From NCBI GenBank assembly GCA_039602395.1, contig JBCNJP010000023.1, positions 86,621,324-86,685,323 on the forward strand: a stretch of DNA of 64,000 nucleotides, given 5' to 3'. This stretch comes from Deinandra increscens subsp. villosa (Eukaryota > Streptophyta > Magnoliopsida > Asterales > Asteraceae). Within the stretch, counting starts at the first letter, position 1. Each line of letters opens with the position of its first letter. The notes beneath the pieces were generated by a model. The model was not told where the DNA came from. It ran no database searches and saw nothing but the letters and a program-made list of their open reading frames with translations. Shown one piece after another: positions 1-10,765 of the stretch. The translations under genes were made by a program, and so were the position numbers.

Positions 1-1956
1 GATGCTACATCTCCTCTAGACATCCCGTCACCAACTTCCCACTCCAACTCCTCATCATCCACCTCTTTAACCAGCCCCACTGTCGCCCTCCAACCAACCT
101 CTCCACCCGCATCTTCCCGACCACAACGGCAGTGGCGAATCCAGGATTTTTTTTCATGGGGTTCGGTCACCAAGTATATTGGTGTTCGGTTCATAAAAAT
201 CGAAAAAATACTAAAGATACTACAGCGCCAAAAAATTTCATGGGTGTCGGGCGAACCCCTAGGCTTGTGCCTAGGTCCGCCACTGCACAACGGCAACGCA
301 AACAAAATACTCTGTACTTCAACACCAACTATGTCAACCATACCACTCTTCATCCTATACCACCCTCACTCGAACCCACCACATACACTCAAGCATCCAA
401 AGATCCACATTGGCGTCAAGCCATGGACGTCGAATATAATGCGCGCCCTTATTCACAACCAAACATGGCGGCTTGTCCCACCAACCTCGCACACACCGAT
501 TGGTTGCAAATGGATATTCCGCTTCAAATGCAACTCTGATGGCTCTATCGCCAAATATAAAGCTCGTCTTGTTGCTAAGGGATTCCTGCAACAATATGGC
601 AAAGATTATTTTGACACCTTTAGTCCTGTCACTAAACCGGTCACAATCCGGACTGTCCTTTCCATTGTTCTAGCTCGTAATTGGCCAATCCGACAACTCG
701 ATGTCAACAATGTATTTCTTCATGGCACTCTCCAAGAAGAAGTTTACATGACACAACCCCCCGTGTATGTCAACGAAAAACATACGAACTATGTTTGCAA
801 GCTCACCAAGTCCCTCTATGACCTTAAACAAGCACCCCGCGCCTGGAACACGGCCCTCATGATGTTCCTCATCGAGTTCGGTTTTCGCAAATCCCAAGCA
901 TATGCCTCTTTTTTCATTTACACTCATGGCAACAACATATGTTACTTTCTCGTCTATGTCGACGATATAGTACTCACCGGCAACAATGCCACCTTCCTAA
1001 CTACATTCATTGCTGCACTCGCCACTCGGTTCTCTCTCAAAGACCTTGGGCCTCTTAATCACTTTCTAGGAGTTGACATTGTCTCCACTCAGGATGGTCT
1101 ATTCCTCTCTCAACATGGTCACATGATACGTGACATACTCACCCAACATGGCATGGACGGCGCTAAAACAGTTTCCACCCCTCTCAGCGCCTCCCAAACA
1201 CTCTCATTAGAAGACACCACCGCCGATGTGGATCCCATACCATATCGCTAGCTCGTCGGGTCCTTGCAACATCTGGCATTCACTCGTCCTAACATCTCGT
1301 TCGTGGTAAACAAGTTATCGCAATTCATGCACTCTCCCAAACAAACCCATTGGCAAGCCTTAAAACGCTTACTGCGTTACCTCAAAGGAACCATGTACCA
1401 TGGACTATTTCTCAAACGGGGCTCCTCATTAAAACTTAGTGCCTTTTTTTATTTGGATTGGGGTGGTGTGACTACTGCAGGTCGATCAATTACGGCTTAT
1501 GTTATTTATATGGGGTCAAATATTATATCATGGAAATCGGCATGCCAAAAATCAGTCTCTCGCTCATCCATGGAAGCTGAATACAAAGCTCTTACAAATG
1601 CGGTTGTAGAGCTCTCTTGGGTTCAACATCTCCTCACTGAACTCGGTGTGTCACTTACCGAAGCACCACACTTATTTTGTGACAACACTGGTGCCACATA
1701 TGTCTGTGCTAACCCGGTTTATCATTCTCGGATGAAACATATTGCACTTGACTATCACCTTGTTAGGGAAAAGGTGGCGGATGGCTCACTTCGCGTATTC
1801 CATGTGAACTCTAAAGATCAGTTGGCAGATGTTCTCACTAAGCCTCTATCAAGAGCTCCCTTCTTGTCGTTGCAATCCAAGATTGGAGTCTCCGACGGAG
1901 CCTCCATCTTGCGGGGGCGTATTAACGGAAATATTATATCAAAGGCAACTAGATAA
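1..1956 (+). pseudogene. Ty1/copia pol, 3' half (reverse transcriptase-RNase H), broken
   Basis: This encodes the C-terminal half of a copia polyprotein and enters from the left edge. The Ser/Pro/Thr-rich linker before the reverse transcriptase occupies 1-129. A hAT MITE then interrupts it (130-285). The RT follows, with GCKWIFRFK, KARLVAKGF and the catalytic YVDD at 955-966. RNase H has EAEYKAL and the C-terminal ADVLTKPLS and ILRGRI motifs. Three lesions are visible: the MITE, about four extra bases near 442-446 that shift the frame, and an in-frame TAG at 1249-1251 where this family normally has the Q of the RQLVGSL motif. The frame then stays open to TAA at 1954-1956. The C-terminal wording suggests the Ale/Retrofit lineage (inference). 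The element is not functional. Confidence 0.9.
130..285. mobile_element. hAT-type MITE inside copia pol
   Basis: A 156-bp non-autonomous DNA transposon. It starts CAGTGGCGAATCC and ends GGTCCGCCACTG, imperfect terminal inverted repeats. It is flanked by a perfect 8-bp target duplication CACAACGG (122-129 and 286-293), the length expected of hAT transposases. It has no coding capacity. Joining the flanks at one copy of the duplication restores the copia linker frame, so the MITE arrived after the copia element. Confidence 0.93.
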
Positions 1957-2130
1957 TCTTGTATTGTCATATCAATTAGAATATTTCAATTTATTGTAAT
2001 TCCTTGTAATTAGGTGTATTCAATAGTTTCCATGTCTAGCTTTTAGACTTTTCTGTATTTATATTGCTCGTCTCGGTTGTATTCAATCAATAAGAAAGTT
2101 CAATATACATCTTTTGCTTATACCTTTCAC
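1911..2130 (+). mobile_element. Polypurine tract and probable 3' LTR of the first copia element
   Basis: A purine-rich gcgggggcg (1911-1919) directly follows the RNase H C-terminus, as copia polypurine tracts do. AT-rich sequence follows, containing ttgtattcaatcaataag, typical of a short LTR with a polyadenylation region. The partner LTR lies outside the window, so both LTR boundaries are estimates. Confidence 0.5.
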
Positions 2131-2315
2131 ATCCCTCCACCTCTCAAGGTTTACTACTTTCACTTATGAAATTGATGCGTTCTCTAATGTGCCATTGAAT
2201 TCTGATTACAAATCAAGTTGTCAAAATTATTTTGTTGCAACAAAAGGTTGTTCAGGACAGGTTGATAAAAGCCGGTGAGATGGTTGTTTAACGGAGCTGA
2301 CAATACTGGTACAAC
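2131..2315 (+). other. Short open stretch of possible exon origin
   Basis: One forward frame is open from about 2132 to a TGA at 2276-2278 and reads like ordinary protein (it contains YEIDAFSNVPLNSDYKSSC). It lies directly outside the copia LTR, so it may be a host exon into which the element inserted. I do not recognise it, and chance remains possible. Confidence 0.25.
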
Positions 2316-3016
2316 ATGTGGGGTGAGCAAAAAACTGAAAAAACCGAACCGGAACCGAAAAAACCGATGAAACCGAACCGCAAGAAAAACCGAAAAAAAC
2401 CGAACCGATAAAAACCGAACCGAAGATAACGGTTCGGTTTCGGTTTCATGTCTATTAAGAACCGAACCGAACCGAAAAACCGAACCGTTAGAAAAACCGA
2501 ACCGAACCGAGGGGAAATAAGTGAATTAACATTTTAGGAGGGCACATTATAAATCTTTAAACCTTAATTTATATTTTAAGTTAACACTTAACACTTAACT
2601 TTAAGATTTTTAGTAACCCTTGTTCTCTTAATTTATATTTTAAGTTAACATTTAATAGTTTACGTCAAGATCTTTAGTGTTAAAAGCTTTTATATAACGT
2701 CACTTTGTATTTTGTATGGTCACACGCTTCACGTGACTACTTTTATTTGTTTTCTTTTTCTAATTCAATAGTTGTGACGGTATTTGTTTTTTACTATTAT
2801 TTATTTATCTTTTAAGATTAGACATTTAAAATTATATTAACAACACATTACAAAAAAATTAAAAAAATTAAAAAAACCGAAACCGAACCGAAACCGAAAA
2901 AAACCGAAAAAAACCGAACCGAAAAAACCGAAACCGAATGGTTTTTTTTTTCTTAGGAACCGAAAACTTCGGTTTCGGTTCGGTTAGAGCCAAAAACCGA
3001 ACCGAACCAAACCATC
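2316..3016. repeat. CCGAA/TTCGG-rich repeat of about 0.7 kb
   Basis: Both flanks (about 2330-2510 and 2875-3010) are dense runs of aaccgaaccg and its complement cggttcggtt, including local palindromes. The AT-rich centre has a near-duplicated phrase around ttaatttatattttaagttaaca. This resembles a non-autonomous DNA element with sub-terminal repeats, but I could not find convincing inverted ends or a target duplication. Confidence 0.5.
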
Positions 3017-3438
3017 ATGTATTATGAAATGAACGCCAATACTGTTATAACATGTACTATGAATTGAAATGAACACAAGGAAATAATGATGTTTAAACCA
3101 GGTTATCATCATGTTTTATGGTGATTTTATTATAACAATTACATTTTTTATTAGGTTTGATTAAACATGATGATTATATTATAGCAATTACATGTTTTTT
3201 ATTTGGTTTGATTCATTTATGGTGTATGTATGAATGCATATATATGTTATTAATATTTAATAAGAGAGATGGTTGATATTCAATAGGAGAGAAATGCGGG
3301 TTTTTTTTATCAAGGTAAATATGAGGATGAGACGTGACATGAGTATTTTTGTTTATTCTATAGTAGATTTATTGTTTTACGGATGTATGTTAAAAAATTA
3401 TATTATTTTTTATACATTATAAATGTTTAAACGTATGC

Positions 3439-3510
<72 letters not shown>

Positions 3511-3543
3511 GTAATAATAATAATAATAATAGTAATAATAATA
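3439..3543. repeat. (AAT)n microsatellite
   Basis: About 35 trinucleotide units of AAT/TAA with two single-base interruptions (agt). It ends directly at the Helitron-like terminus. Confidence 0.95.
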
Positions 3544-3575
3544 ACTAGTTTAATACCCGGCCGGTGGCCGGGACG
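3544..3575 (-). mobile_element. Helitron-like 3' terminus (minus strand)
   Basis: On the minus strand this reads a GC-rich hairpin (CCCGGCCACCGGCCGGG) followed after a short AT spacer by CTAGT. This is the hairpin-plus-CTRR arrangement known for plant Helitron 3' ends. The element body would lie to the right. A second GGTGGCCGG palindrome occurs near 3665. The 5' end was not identified. Confidence 0.45.
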
Positions 3576-4504
3576 GATTCCATCAAAGCTAATTTTATAG
3601 TGTGAATAATTATTATTTCAAATAAAACAAAGTCAAAAGCACTCGTTTAATTTTATTCTCGTCCGGTGGCCGGCTAAGTTATTTCAAAAAGTCGATATAA
3701 GTCGATATATATATCATGAACAACATTTAATTTACTTTGTTTTAATCTTTGAAAGCACTCTTTTTTTTTATAATTAATATTTTAATATAAGATTATATAT
3801 TTACTTTAAAAAAAAACTATAACTAAAATAAAAATAATGTTTAGTGATTTATATAAAAGAAGTAACATGTTAATAAAATAAATATTATATAATTATTTAA
3901 ACAATACATAATATAATAAATAAAATTTATTAAATCAGGTTTATTTTAAAAACGTCGCAGATCCATTGCTTGTGGATTTTAGACTCCTTACTTTCTTTAT
4001 GGATCATTGGCCAGCAATTAAAAAGGGCATGTTTGCTCTATAGATATTTTAAACAGCTCTTAAATCAAAATACATCCTCAGCAGTAGATGTGAAAATTTC
4101 GGTTAATTTCAAAAACTGGTTAATAATCGTAATTGGTTATTGACTAAATCGGTTATGTTCAAAATTGGTTAGGCCAATAATATTTTTTTCAAATATTCCT
4201 AACTGGTCTAATGGAACAACAATATTTGTTCAACTAAATACCATCAATCAGACTCATACATACATGCATTAATATGAGTTTCAAACCACACAGATGGAGT
4301 ATAATGATGCATATATAATCTAGTCAAAATAATCACATACCGACCCACTTATAACGACAAAAAGAACAAAAGTAATCACATCCTATTTCCCAACCCTATA
4401 CATATCCCGGCTATTTCAGGCATTCCCATCACATTTCATTACAATTCACACGTTAATCATACGTTTATGTTCACTCATCAAATCTATGCCTATATGTACT
4501 AATT
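3576..4504. other. AT-rich stretch without a recognisable gene
   Basis: Low-complexity AT-rich DNA with repeated ggttaa/ggttat phrases near 4090-4170. I see no coding or RNA feature. It may be the body of the Helitron-like element. Confidence 0.6.
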
Positions 4505-4670
4505 TGTCTTTTCATAGTCTATATCAAGATTCAATACTCAGCAACTCTGTGTCTATTTTAAAGATGACCAAAAAAGAAACCAAGTTTGTCTTTTTGTAGT
4601 TCATATCAAAGATTCAATACTCCGCTAGTCCTTTCTAATTTTAAAGATAACCAAAAAAGAAACCAAAGAT
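4505..4670. repeat. Imperfect ~81-bp tandem duplication
   Basis: Two adjacent diverged copies start tttgtcttttcatag (about 4505) and tttgtctttttgtag (about 4586), each running to accaaaaaagaaaccaa. They lie at and just beyond the stop of the exon-like remnant, in what would be its 3' UTR. Confidence 0.75.
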
Positions 4671-4816
4671 GCGCCAGAGAATTTAAGTCCAACCTTATGC
4701 ATTTGCTGAGCAAGTTCAGGTGAGACTTTCCTAAGTTGGAAGATGAGAAAAGCCTCAATGAGTAGCATGGCCACGACTCCAAGAAATTGATCTTTTAGAA
4801 CTTTATCATAAAAGTC
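4625..4816 (-). pseudogene. Exon-like fragment of an unrecognised gene with a hydrophobic segment
   Basis: The minus strand gives 63 codons ending in TAG (4625-4627). A strongly hydrophobic, helix-like stretch (GVVAMLLIEAFLIFQL) is followed by a basic/polar stretch (RKVSPELAQQMHKVG) and a second hydrophobic patch. An AG acceptor precedes the first codon. A further possible exon lies upstream at about 4932-4979, between a ...TTTAG acceptor and a GTAAGT donor, and includes the G21/C21 tract. The composition looks like a small membrane protein, but I do not recognise the family. It is probably a relict or transposon-captured gene piece. Confidence 0.4.
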
Positions 4817-4938
4817 CTTTTAAAGCAAACCAGATAAGATGTCTAAAACCTAAAAAGAATATTAAAAATAAAAATATTACAAAAAAAAACATGTACACAT
4901 AAAAGAATTTGTAAAATAACTTACCCATGATGGCTTTC

Positions 4939-4959
4939 GGGGGGGGGGGGGGGGGGGGG
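4939..4959. repeat. G21 mononucleotide run
   Basis: Twenty-one consecutive G on the plus strand (C21 on minus). It lies inside the possible upstream exon, where it would encode polyproline. Confidence 0.95.
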
Positions 4960-4999
4960 AATCTTCTGCTGGAGTGACCTAAATCAAAATATGTAAAAG

Positions 5000-5399
5000 T
5001 CTTACGCTCGCAAAACTACATGTTTGATTTGATGTTCATGTTATTTATAATACTTGTCAATATAATAAGAAAGTACATACACTCACTTTAATATAGCAAA
5101 TAAGGTCTCCATAGCGGACGCTTTTGGAGGAGGGAGAGGAAAAAAAAAGTTTCCTTCACAAATGAATATAAAATCGTCAGTCCATCAAAATAAATTCAAT
5201 AAACTATATGAAAGAAATGATTTGAGAGAGTAAAGAATAAAGTTGAGATTCAAATCATGCATATCGTTTTTCTGTACGTTATTGATCGTTATACATGAAA
5301 TGGGTAACAAATCTTAACCAACTAACAGCTAATAACAGTTATTAACCAATTGTTTACAAAAGACCCCTCCAAGAATTTTAATTTGACAATTCCAGTCCC
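5000..5399. other. AT-rich stretch, nothing recognised
   Basis: No convincing coding or RNA feature. A tail of the exon-like remnant may reach about 5160 on the minus strand. Confidence 0.6.
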
Positions 5400-6307
5400 C
5401 TAAAGAATAATGAATGTATCAAATACTCCCCAAATGTTGTTGAGGTGCCAAAGCATACTGTTGAGACATATAGTAATTGGTCTGGCCATGTGAGGAAGTA
5501 GAGCCTCGGTTCTGCTAGTGAGTGACCTGTGTTGTTGCAGCGTGCTGTGACCCAACCCTGTTTTGCCCACCGCGGCTGTTGTAAGGTTGTTATGGAGGAG
5601 CAGGTGTTTGTGTGACTTGTTCATGAATAACAACAACAACCAACGAAGCATATTGCAAGTAGTTTCCCAAGTGGCTTGGGTTTGGTTGATGCGAGACGCC
5701 AAGGACTTTCAGATTTTGGTAATGAAGCATATTGCAAGTAGTTTCCCAAGTGACTAGGGTTTGGTTGATGCGAGACGCCAAAGACTTTCAGATTTTGGTA
5801 GTAGTCTTCTAAGGAGAGCATCGATTTGAATGAAAAATTGATAAAGGCGTGATCCAGGCTTCATATGCAGTAGACTCCTGTTCCAGAACATGAACAGGTA
5901 ATTTGTCCGACACGTCCTGTAGATCCACTATAGGACGACAACGTCCACTTCATTCCAGAATTCAAAGCCTAGATCAGTCTCAGTCTTCGCTGGTTGTTTT
6001 GTCCCATGAATGTGATGAAGGACCTTGTAGTCAAGGGCGTTAAGGGGCACCAACTTCACCCACGATGAGTAAGACACCTTTGTCCCATCTAGGACCCAAA
6101 CCTTCTTCTAAACATCAGTGGTGTTAATTGGGTGAAGTGGTAAGCAGATGAAGATTTGGGGTCAGGTGTGATGAACCATGAAGTGGGAAGGGACAGGGAG
6201 GATCGGTTGTGATGTGAAACAAGAAGGCAACAGTAGCTGCAGGTGGACCCACAGCTAGCAGTCACAAGGGCAGGAGGAAGGATTTCAGAAAAGGCGACTT
6301 GATACCA
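5400..6307 (-). pseudogene. Ty1/copia gag fragment, degenerate
   Basis: Read on the minus strand from the primer site leftwards, the frame pieces match a plant copia gag: VLDGTKVSYSSWVKL, NALDYKVLHHIHGTK, and a Gln/Ser-rich tail. Stops and frameshifts interrupt it, and an internal 79-bp tandem duplication (5645-5802) disrupts the middle. Nothing of protease or pol follows to the left, so the element is truncated near 5400. Its primer site and LTR are on the right. Confidence 0.7.
5645..5802. repeat. 79-bp tandem duplication inside copia gag
   Basis: Two adjacent copies (5645-5723, 5724-5802), each starting gaagcatattgcaagtag and differing at only a few positions. 79 is not a multiple of three, so the duplication shifts the gag frame. 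Confidence 0.9.
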
Positions 6308-6469
6308 TGGAAGTAGGGGAATATTGTCTTGAATAACTCCATTCAAGTAAATGGGTACATATACACAAAGATTGTAACAAACTACCCCTAATAAAAGGAA
6401 ATACAATCACACAATAAACACACTCAATTAAATCAAATAAATAAAAAAACGTATTCCAAATATATGTCA
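6298..6469 (-). mobile_element. Primer-binding site and 162-bp 5' LTR of the minus-strand copia
   Basis: The minus strand reads TGACATATATTTGG...CCCCTACTTCCA (6469 to 6308), with TG...CA ends, then TGGTATCAAG (6307-6298), complementary to the 3' end of initiator-Met tRNA apart from its last bases. This is the canonical LTR-PBS junction. The outer end of this LTR lies within a few bases of the left breakpoint of the large tandem duplication. Confidence 0.75.
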
Positions 6470-6526
6470 ATATATTCGGTTAATAAGAAAGGAAGGTCAA
6501 GATCATAAATTTGATGGATATGATAT

Positions 6527-8760
6527 TGTCACACCCCAACCAACGGCGGAATAGGTTAAGGCATGAGGATTGCTCAGATGCTCGTGACAACTAATATAGT
6601 TACCAAATTTAAACATGTTACTCATTAAACATAAATAATGTCATACAACTAGTAATATCCAAACAAAACAAATAGATGTTCTTATTTTTAATCTTAATCT
6701 AGGCCCAAAAGCATGTCCTAAGCGTCCACGATAAATCATCAGTTATGTCCTGCAACATGTACAAGATAATAAAGTCAACTACTAGAGTTGGTGAGTAAAC
6801 ATAGGTTTGGCATAGAATGTAAGTAAAACATGCGATCTAACATTACGTGGAAATGCATAAGTATGAAAGAACATGTAATGAAATAAAGCGAGTACTAGAG
6901 TGGTGCATAAACCAACCCTGACATTTAGGTTACCAATCACTTGACGCCAAAACCGGTCAAGTCAAGTGGGACGTCACCCCAATAGATCTATTAATGGAAC
7001 CCAGGCTTTTTACAGTTAATGTTACGCAATTGATCATGAAATATAATGAAAGAACAACATGCAATATGACATATAGTTCACGTACAAGCAAAACACACAA
7101 TAACGAACAAGAATTGCATTTGAGTTAAATAAAAATTATATAGTATGAAAGTTTGATAAGTGTACATGTTACACCCCAAAACATAAAACAAAAATGGGGC
7201 TATGAATACTCACCTGGTAAGTAAGTAGGTGAAAAAGAACGAGCAACGCACGAGAATAAGTAACCCTGACGACAACCTAGCGATTCGTAGAATCGAACAA
7301 TATAAAGATCAATACGACCAAACAATGATTGAATGATTAATTGGGGAATTTACTAATTACTTATGTCAAAAATATTTTAAATAATGGTAAATAATACTAA
7401 AAGACTCTTTTATGATCTTAAATACCATTTTTGATAATCATTCCAAGTTTAGGATTTATATTGTAATTCAACAAACTTAGGGGCCAATTATGTCATGAGA
7501 ATATAAATTCCCAGAATATAAGGTTAGTTATATAATTACCAAAACTTTAGGTCAAAACAACATAATATACTTATAAGATTGTTTAGAGCAGATTACAACC
7601 CTTGGTAAATGGTAATTGTGATTTTTGGTAGTTTTCCCCAATTAAAGTGTGTTTAAAGTTTGACTTTTGACACAGAGGACTTTTAGTCAAATCCAGCAAT
7701 GAGGTATTGCTGAGTACCCAAAAACAAAAAAGTTTGATGAAGAAACTTACTTGTGAAAGTCAAAGGAAATGGAGAATGTTGACTTTTGAAAACTCTAACA
7801 AAAAGGCTTGGCACGAAATTGGTGGTTGAAGAAGCTTGGAAATGGTTTATTAAGGCCATAAGAACTGGTATTTAACTATTTATAGAGTGGAGGTCTTATA
7901 GGGTTTTAATTTTGAAATGGTAAGTCTTGGAGAGAAAGTCAAATCTTTACATTCAATTGAGGATCAATTAAATCATGATTGATTGTGAATTTTTATGTAA
8001 ATTCTTGAAGAATACGTTTAGGGTGAATCACAGAAGAATACGGATCAAAAAACGGATGAAAAATAAAGTTTCTAGGCCCAAAATGGTGAAGAAAAACGAG
8101 TTGGTCAATTTTTAAGAAGCTAGAAATAAAATCTGAGCTGATGTTTAATGCATAAGTAAATAAGGTTATGGTGCTGTTTTATAGCGTGGAGGTCCCTGGT
8201 TCGATTCCAGCGGCCAGCAATTTGTTTTTTCTTTTTTTTCCTTTTTCTTTCTTTCTTTCTTTTTTTTTCTTTTCGCTCCTACACCTTCGTTACTTATCAG
8301 AATGACCTCAAATTTTAAAACACAAGCTCGAAATATATGAAAGAACATCAAGAGACCATAAAATATATGATTTTCGAGATTTGCGGATCGTCCGGCTAAT
8401 TCCCGAACGCACATGAAAATTGAGATTTCGTTATTCGCGTTTCGACCTCCGATTTCCATGAAACTTCACACGGACCTACTTGTTTGCGTGACTAGTATTA
8501 CCCACTAGTTTGATACGTGTTTGGATTCACATAATCGCTTGGTTTGACTTGAATAATGAAAACACTTGAATTTTTGATTTAGAATGCGATAAATGCAAAA
8601 CATTCAAATAATTCACGAACGATACATTAAATGACATAATTAAAGATATCCAAATGATAAACGAGATAATAAAATGAAATAGAACATGATCGTTCATTGA
8701 TTATCAATCATAGTTTGAATTCGGGTCAGGTACAAACAATTTGAGAAAAAAAATGTTACA
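6527..8760 (-). mobile_element. Solo LTR A, 2234 bp
   Basis: Termini are TGTCACACCCC on the left and ATGTTACA on the right, flanked by the perfect 5-bp target duplication GATAT (6522-6526, 8761-8765). I see no internal retroelement sequence. A TATA box on the minus strand (CTATAAATAG, 7877-7886) indicates minus-strand transcription. It is most likely a gypsy-type solo LTR left by LTR-LTR recombination. A tRNA-like B-box motif lies near 8197. Confidence 0.85.
8190..8225 (+). other. tRNA-like B-box motif inside solo LTR A
   Basis: The stretch ggtccctggttcgattccag contains GGTTCGATTCC, an exact match to the polymerase III B-box consensus, followed by gcggccagca like a tRNA acceptor end. A C/T-rich run follows (8222-8275). 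No complete cloverleaf or good A-box is visible upstream, so I call it a tRNA-derived remnant, not a tRNA gene. Confidence 0.4.
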
Positions 8761-8765
8761 GATAT

Positions 8766-9647
8766 CGAATTTCATTGATGGAAATGAGTAAAACGCACCT
8801 CAATTTCATTAATGCAACCTCTCTGAAAGTAGGCTTTGGAGAAGGGCGAGGGATGAGCAAATGCTTAAAACCCATTCTCAAAAGAAATCAAAATCAGATT
8901 TCATTAATTCAGTTTTTGGGTAATTCAGTTTTTAGGTTATAAGGTCAAGAAAATCAAACCAAACCGAATCAGTAGTGTCCTAACCGAATGAGTTTTTTGT
9001 TCAATTTTTCATTTTAAGAAATGGTAACAACAAGATAAGTCTCACATTAACACAATATATGCATCGTGAGAAAGCTTAGAGAAACCACCCGCCACACTCG
9101 AAACCCTGCAAAACAGAAAGGATTGAAAAATTGTAATACTTTCAAGATAGGAGTATAGCAATAAAAAAATTCAAAACTCTTTTAGCAAATAGTACAAATC
9201 TATAAATGTATAAAACTAATAAAACAACCAAGAGACGAATGAAAAAAAAATAATCATATTTTAACATTCAAAATGGAAACGTTCAAATTAGACAAATTTT
9301 AGTTTAACGTTCAAAACATCCATATATAAAACAAACTTGCTCAGTAATTATCATGACAGGCAACTTATCATTAAAAAATTTAACTTAAGCATCCTTAAAA
9401 AACACAAGATAAATTCGTAGTATATATGTATGTATGTATGTATGAATATATGAGTATGTCTATTCCCAAACGTGTACGGATTTGAGATTCAAATTCGAAT
9501 TTGATTCGAAATTCGAATCTAAAATTTCGATCCGAATTTTAAACAGGTGATTTTCAAAACAAATCGAGTCGAATTTTGAATACTGAATAGCCCTAAGTGG
9601 GTATGTGCGATCGCATGAAAGAGAAACCGATATATGGAGGTGTGTAC
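8766..9647. other. AT-rich spacer in unit 1
   Basis: No gene seen. It contains a (TATG)n run near 9425-9445 and an attcgaat-rich palindromic patch at about 9482-9560. Confidence 0.6.
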
Positions 9648-9779
9648 TACCTTTAATCACCCTAAACTAGAAGATTAGGGCAGGCGGGGTCAACCTTGAC
9701 TTTGGCGCGGCTCTTGTGATTTAGTCGTTAGTGGCTAAACCTCCGCCGGTGTCTTGTACCTTTAATCACCCTAAACTAG
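9648..9779. repeat. 86-bp GC-richer insert flanked by 23-bp direct repeats
   Basis: A 23-bp sequence beginning tacctttaatcaccc occurs perfectly at 9648-9670 and 9757-9779. Between them sit 86 bp of unrelated, GC-richer DNA (aagattagggcagg ... ccgccggtgtcttg). The arrangement looks like an insertion with an unusually long target duplication, or filler DNA from break repair. It has no poly(A) or inverted ends. The same structure is present in unit 2. Confidence 0.85.
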
Positions 9780-10607
9780 TTATCATTGAATATTAACCCA
9801 CAAACATATATATTTGAGGATGTATTTAGGGTTAAAATTTTTTTGAAAATAGTAAAACTGTCATTTAAGGACAGTGGGGGTCGGGTGGGAGCACAAGCTC
9901 GGTTTAGGGTAAGCCAATTTAATATATTCTTTTTGTTTAGGTTCGTGTGATGAGGGGCTCGGGTAAAAAAGGTTCGATTTAAATAACAAAACTGCTAGAA
10001 TGTTTATACTGCAAAGATTACATATTCCATTCTATCATCCTATGAGTATATTCTTTTTTATAAACATGTTGCCTTTTGACCAATCAACTACAAATAAACT
10101 TTAATTAGAACATAAACTACAAAGAACTTTAGAACATAAGTTAAACCGAACAGGCAATTCGGGTACAGGCCAATGTAAAAACCGGTCGGTTCAGTAGAGC
10201 GAGAACGGGTTTGGGTTGAAATGGTGGATTTAAAAAAATTACCAGAACTAACTGCTTCCAACATTAATTATAAAGTGAAAAAACAGCAGGTTACAAACAA
10301 AGCCAAATAGATATATCTGTGGAGTTGTTCAGTGAGATCCTAAAAAAAAAAAAAAGAGTAGAGCGAAAAAGACATTCGAGTAGCAATCTCATCTTGATAA
10401 AACAAAAAAAACACATGTAAAAGATCATTTAGCACATCTAATCCTAACGCTAAAGCCGTTACTTATTCAACCCACCCGAATAGAAAAAACGTCCATACCA
10501 AACTTGGTTTTCACTCTTACTTCACATTTTTCTCCCCTTTCCTAATGCACATAACAAGGAAATACAACCTGATCATGAACCAAATGATAGAGAATGTTGG
10601 GGCATAC
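9780..10607. other. AT-rich spacer in unit 1
   Basis: No coding feature recognised. An A13 run lies near 10342. Confidence 0.6.
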
Positions 10608-10765
10608 CTTTCAAGGTTACTCATAGCTTTGAGAGACTATTGGGTAAGGTAGACCACCGCGACAATATATAGAGTACGAAGAATCTTCTTAAGATCCTTA
10701 TCATAGACCTCGGGTTGGAGCTCAATGAACTTTTTCAGCATCCTATTGAAAGTCGAGCATAAAAC
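10608..10765 (-). pseudogene. Exon-like fragment, unrecognised gene
   Basis: On the minus strand an acceptor (CATCGTCAG) precedes 158 bases ending at a donor (AAAG/GTATG). The first frame reads FNRMLKKFIELQPEVYDKDL and continues to an in-frame TAG near the 3' end. Length, splice sites and amino-acid texture suggest a relict exon. I do not recognise the family. Confidence 0.35.

Noticed and set aside
8166..8215. tRNA gene
   Set aside because: Only the B-box/T-arm side is tRNA-like; no cloverleaf or anticodon arm can be drawn upstream.
8166..8459. 97-codon minus-strand open frame (copy at 19122)
   Set aside because: It reads through a tRNA-like motif and a pyrimidine run inside solo LTR A; Lys-rich low complexity, no protein family.
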